This document shows, one piece after another, positions 22,222 to 23,630 of a stretch of 23,630 nucleotides of DNA (positions are counted from its first letter, which is position 1; every line of letters starts with the position of its first letter). Location: NCBI GenBank assembly GCA_964654995.1, contig CAZZKF010000037.1:1-23630 (forward strand), written 5' to 3'. Both the position numbers and the translations under genes were made by a program. The notes under the pieces are model-generated. The model had not been told where the DNA came from. It saw only the letters and a list, made by a program, of their open reading frames with translations, and did not search any database. Source of the stretch: CAZZKF01 sp964654995. GTDB taxonomy: Bacteria; Pseudomonadota; Alphaproteobacteria; CAZZKF01.

Positions 22222-23630
22222 ATGTCTCTTCTGCGCTCGGTCTCGACGGTCTCCGGTTTCACCCTGATCAGCCGCGTTCTCGGCTTTGCCCGCGACATCC
22301 TGATGGCCGCGATCCTCGGCGCCGGCTGGGTCGCGGACGCCTTTTTCGTCGCCTTCAAGCTGCCCAATTTCTTCCGCCGCCTGTTTGCCGAAGGCGCCTT
22401 TTCGGCCGCCTTCGTGCCGCTGGTCTCATCGCGGATGGTGGCCGGTGACGGCGCTGACAGGGAGGCGCCGGAAGCTGCGCAAATGGCGCTCGCCGATGCC
22501 CGGCGCTTCGCCGAAGAGGCGCTCTCGGTTCTGTTGCTGGCGCTGCTCGTCGTCGTTGCCCTGGCCGAGCTGGCGATGCCGGTGGTGATGTACGGGCTCG
22601 CCCCCGGCTTTGTCGACGAGCCGCAGAAGTACCAATTGGCGATCGATCTCACCCGCATCACCTTTCCCTATCTACTGTTCATCAGCCTGGTCTCGCTCTT
22701 GGCCGGGGTGCTGAATGCGCTGGGCCGCTTCGCCGCCGCCGCGGCGACGCCGATTCTGCTCAATCTCTGTCTGATCGGCGTGCTGCTCATCCTCGTGCCA
22801 TACACACCGACACCGGCGCATGCGCTGGCCTGGGGGGTGGCGGGGGCCGGCATGGTCCAGTTCCTGTGGCTCATTTGGGCCTGCGCGCGGGCCGGCGTGC
22901 GCCTCTCGCTGCCGCGCCCGCGCCTCACGCCCGGCGTGCGCGAGCTGCTGCGGCTGATGGCGCCGGGCGTCGTCGGGGCGGGGGCGGTGCAGATCAACCT
23001 GGTGATCGATATCGTGCTCGCCTCGCTGCTGCCCAGCGGCTCGCTCGCCTATCTGTTCTATGCCGACCGGCTCAACCAGTTGCCGATCGGGGTGGTCGGG
23101 GTGGCGGTCGGCACCGCCCTGTTGCCGTTGCTGGCCCGCCAGGTGAAAGCCGGGGCGAGGCGGGACGCGCTGGCCAGCCAGAACCGGGCGATCGAGATTG
23201 CCCTGGCGCTGACCCTGCCGGCGGCCGCCGCGCTCATTGTCGTGCCCGAGGTGATCCTGCGGGTGCTGTTCGAGCGCGGCGCCTTTACCCCCGACAAGAC
23301 GGCGGCGACGGCGATGGCGCTGGCGGCTTATGCCGCCGGCCTGCCGGCCTATGTGCTGGTCAAGGTGCTGGGACCCGGCTTTTTCGCCCGCAAGGACATG
23401 GTCACCCCGGTGCGCTTCGCGATCATCTCGCTGATCGTCAATACCACCCTCAATCTCATTCTGATGATCCCGCTCAAGCACGTCGGGCTGGCCTTGGCCA
23501 CTGCCATAGCCGCCTGGGTCAATGTCGCCCTGATGGCGACGACGCTGGCCCGGCGCGGCCATCTGGTGATGGATGCGCGGCTGCGCGCACGCCTGCCGCG
23601 GCTGATCCTGGCCGCCGGGCTGATGGCGGG
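22222..23630 (+). CDS. murJ: Lipid II flippase MurJ, 3' end beyond window
   Basis: Inner-membrane MOP-superfamily flippase that moves the peptidoglycan precursor lipid II to the periplasm. 469 codons are visible of an expected 510-530; the frame is open at the right edge. It starts MSLLRSVSTVSGFTLISRVL. The residues essential in E. coli MurJ are kept at the same numbers: Arg18, Arg24, Asp39 and Arg52, and the arginine of FYADRLNQLP (Arg283) matches E. coli Arg270. Other family segments are FFVAFKLPNFFRRLFAEGAF and VKVLGPGFFARKD. An in-frame TTG at 22204 overlaps the glnD stop, but the ATG gives the usual family N-terminus. It sits downstream of glnD. Confidence 0.95.
   Translation, partial: MSLLRSVSTVSGFTLISRVLGFARDILMAAILGAGWVADAFFVAFKLPNFFRRLFAEGAFSAAFVPLVSSRMVAGDGADREAPEAAQMALADARRFAEEALSVLLLALLVVVALAELAMPVVMYGLAPGFVDEPQKYQLAIDLTRITFPYLLFISLVSLLAGVLNALGRFAAAAATPILLNLCLIGVLLILVPYTPTPAHALAWGVAGAGMVQFLWLIWACARAGVRLSLPRPRLTPGVRELLRLMAPGVVGAGAVQINLVIDIVLASLLPSGSLAYLFYADRLNQLPIGVVGVAVGTALLPLLARQVKAGARRDALASQNRAIEIALALTLPAAAALIVVPEVILRVLFERGAFTPDKTAATAMALAAYAAGLPAYVLVKVLGPGFFARKDMVTPVRFAIISLIVNTTLNLILMIPLKHVGLALATAIAAWVNVALMATTLARRGHLVMDARLRARLPRLILAAGLMA

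Noticed and set aside
1..23630. tRNA, rRNA, CRISPR, transposase, integrase, toxin-antitoxin or prophage content
   Set aside because: I looked in all intergenic gaps and frames and saw none; the genes are standard chromosomal ones with uniform composition.

Overview
The window is a dense, GC-rich stretch of bacterial chromosome carrying sixteen protein-coding genes, the two at the edges cut by the window. Gene content and order point to an alphaproteobacterium, probably Rhodospirillales-like, although the order is inferred and not proven. The signs are hrcA-grpE divergent from rph-rdgB-hemW, an lpoA-like gene divergent from rsmI-yraN-gshB, and a mutS-glnD-murJ string. I see no rRNA, tRNA, CRISPR array, insertion sequence or prophage gene, and no intergenic gap exceeds 300 bases.

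Layout. Bases 1-3646 hold heat-shock genes on the minus strand (dnaK 5' end, grpE, hrcA). They are split by two plus-strand genes: a DUF1848 protein with a C-terminal CX3CX2C motif, and a PCuAC-type periplasmic copper chaperone. Bases 3824-6377 are a compact plus-strand operon rph-rdgB-hemW (RNA trimming, nucleotide-pool cleaning, heme trafficking). Bases 6382-7695 (minus) encode an LpoA-like lipoprotein. It diverges from rsmI-yraN-gshB (7779-10027), as lpoA diverges from rsmI in E. coli. A lone gene at 10158-11951 encodes an exported protein that joins an AMIN-like domain, a proline-rich linker and a probable outer-membrane beta-barrel. comM and an ampG-type permease follow with overlapping stop and start, then a PiT phosphate permease, then mutS-glnD-murJ, the last running off the right edge.

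How the genes work together. Most are housekeeping genes for protein folding, RNA and nucleotide maintenance, mismatch repair and nitrogen signalling. A cell-wall theme recurs: an LpoA-like activator, the AMIN-barrel protein, AmpG (muropeptide recycling) and MurJ (lipid II flippase).

The least ordinary item is the AMIN-barrel protein. Its N-terminal half looks like that of the amidase AmiC, but a barrel stands where the catalytic domain would be, and its upstream region carries a near-consensus CtrA box. It could be an outer-membrane protein that holds on to peptidoglycan. That is a hypothesis from sequence reading alone. Otherwise I find no large undescribed multi-gene system here.
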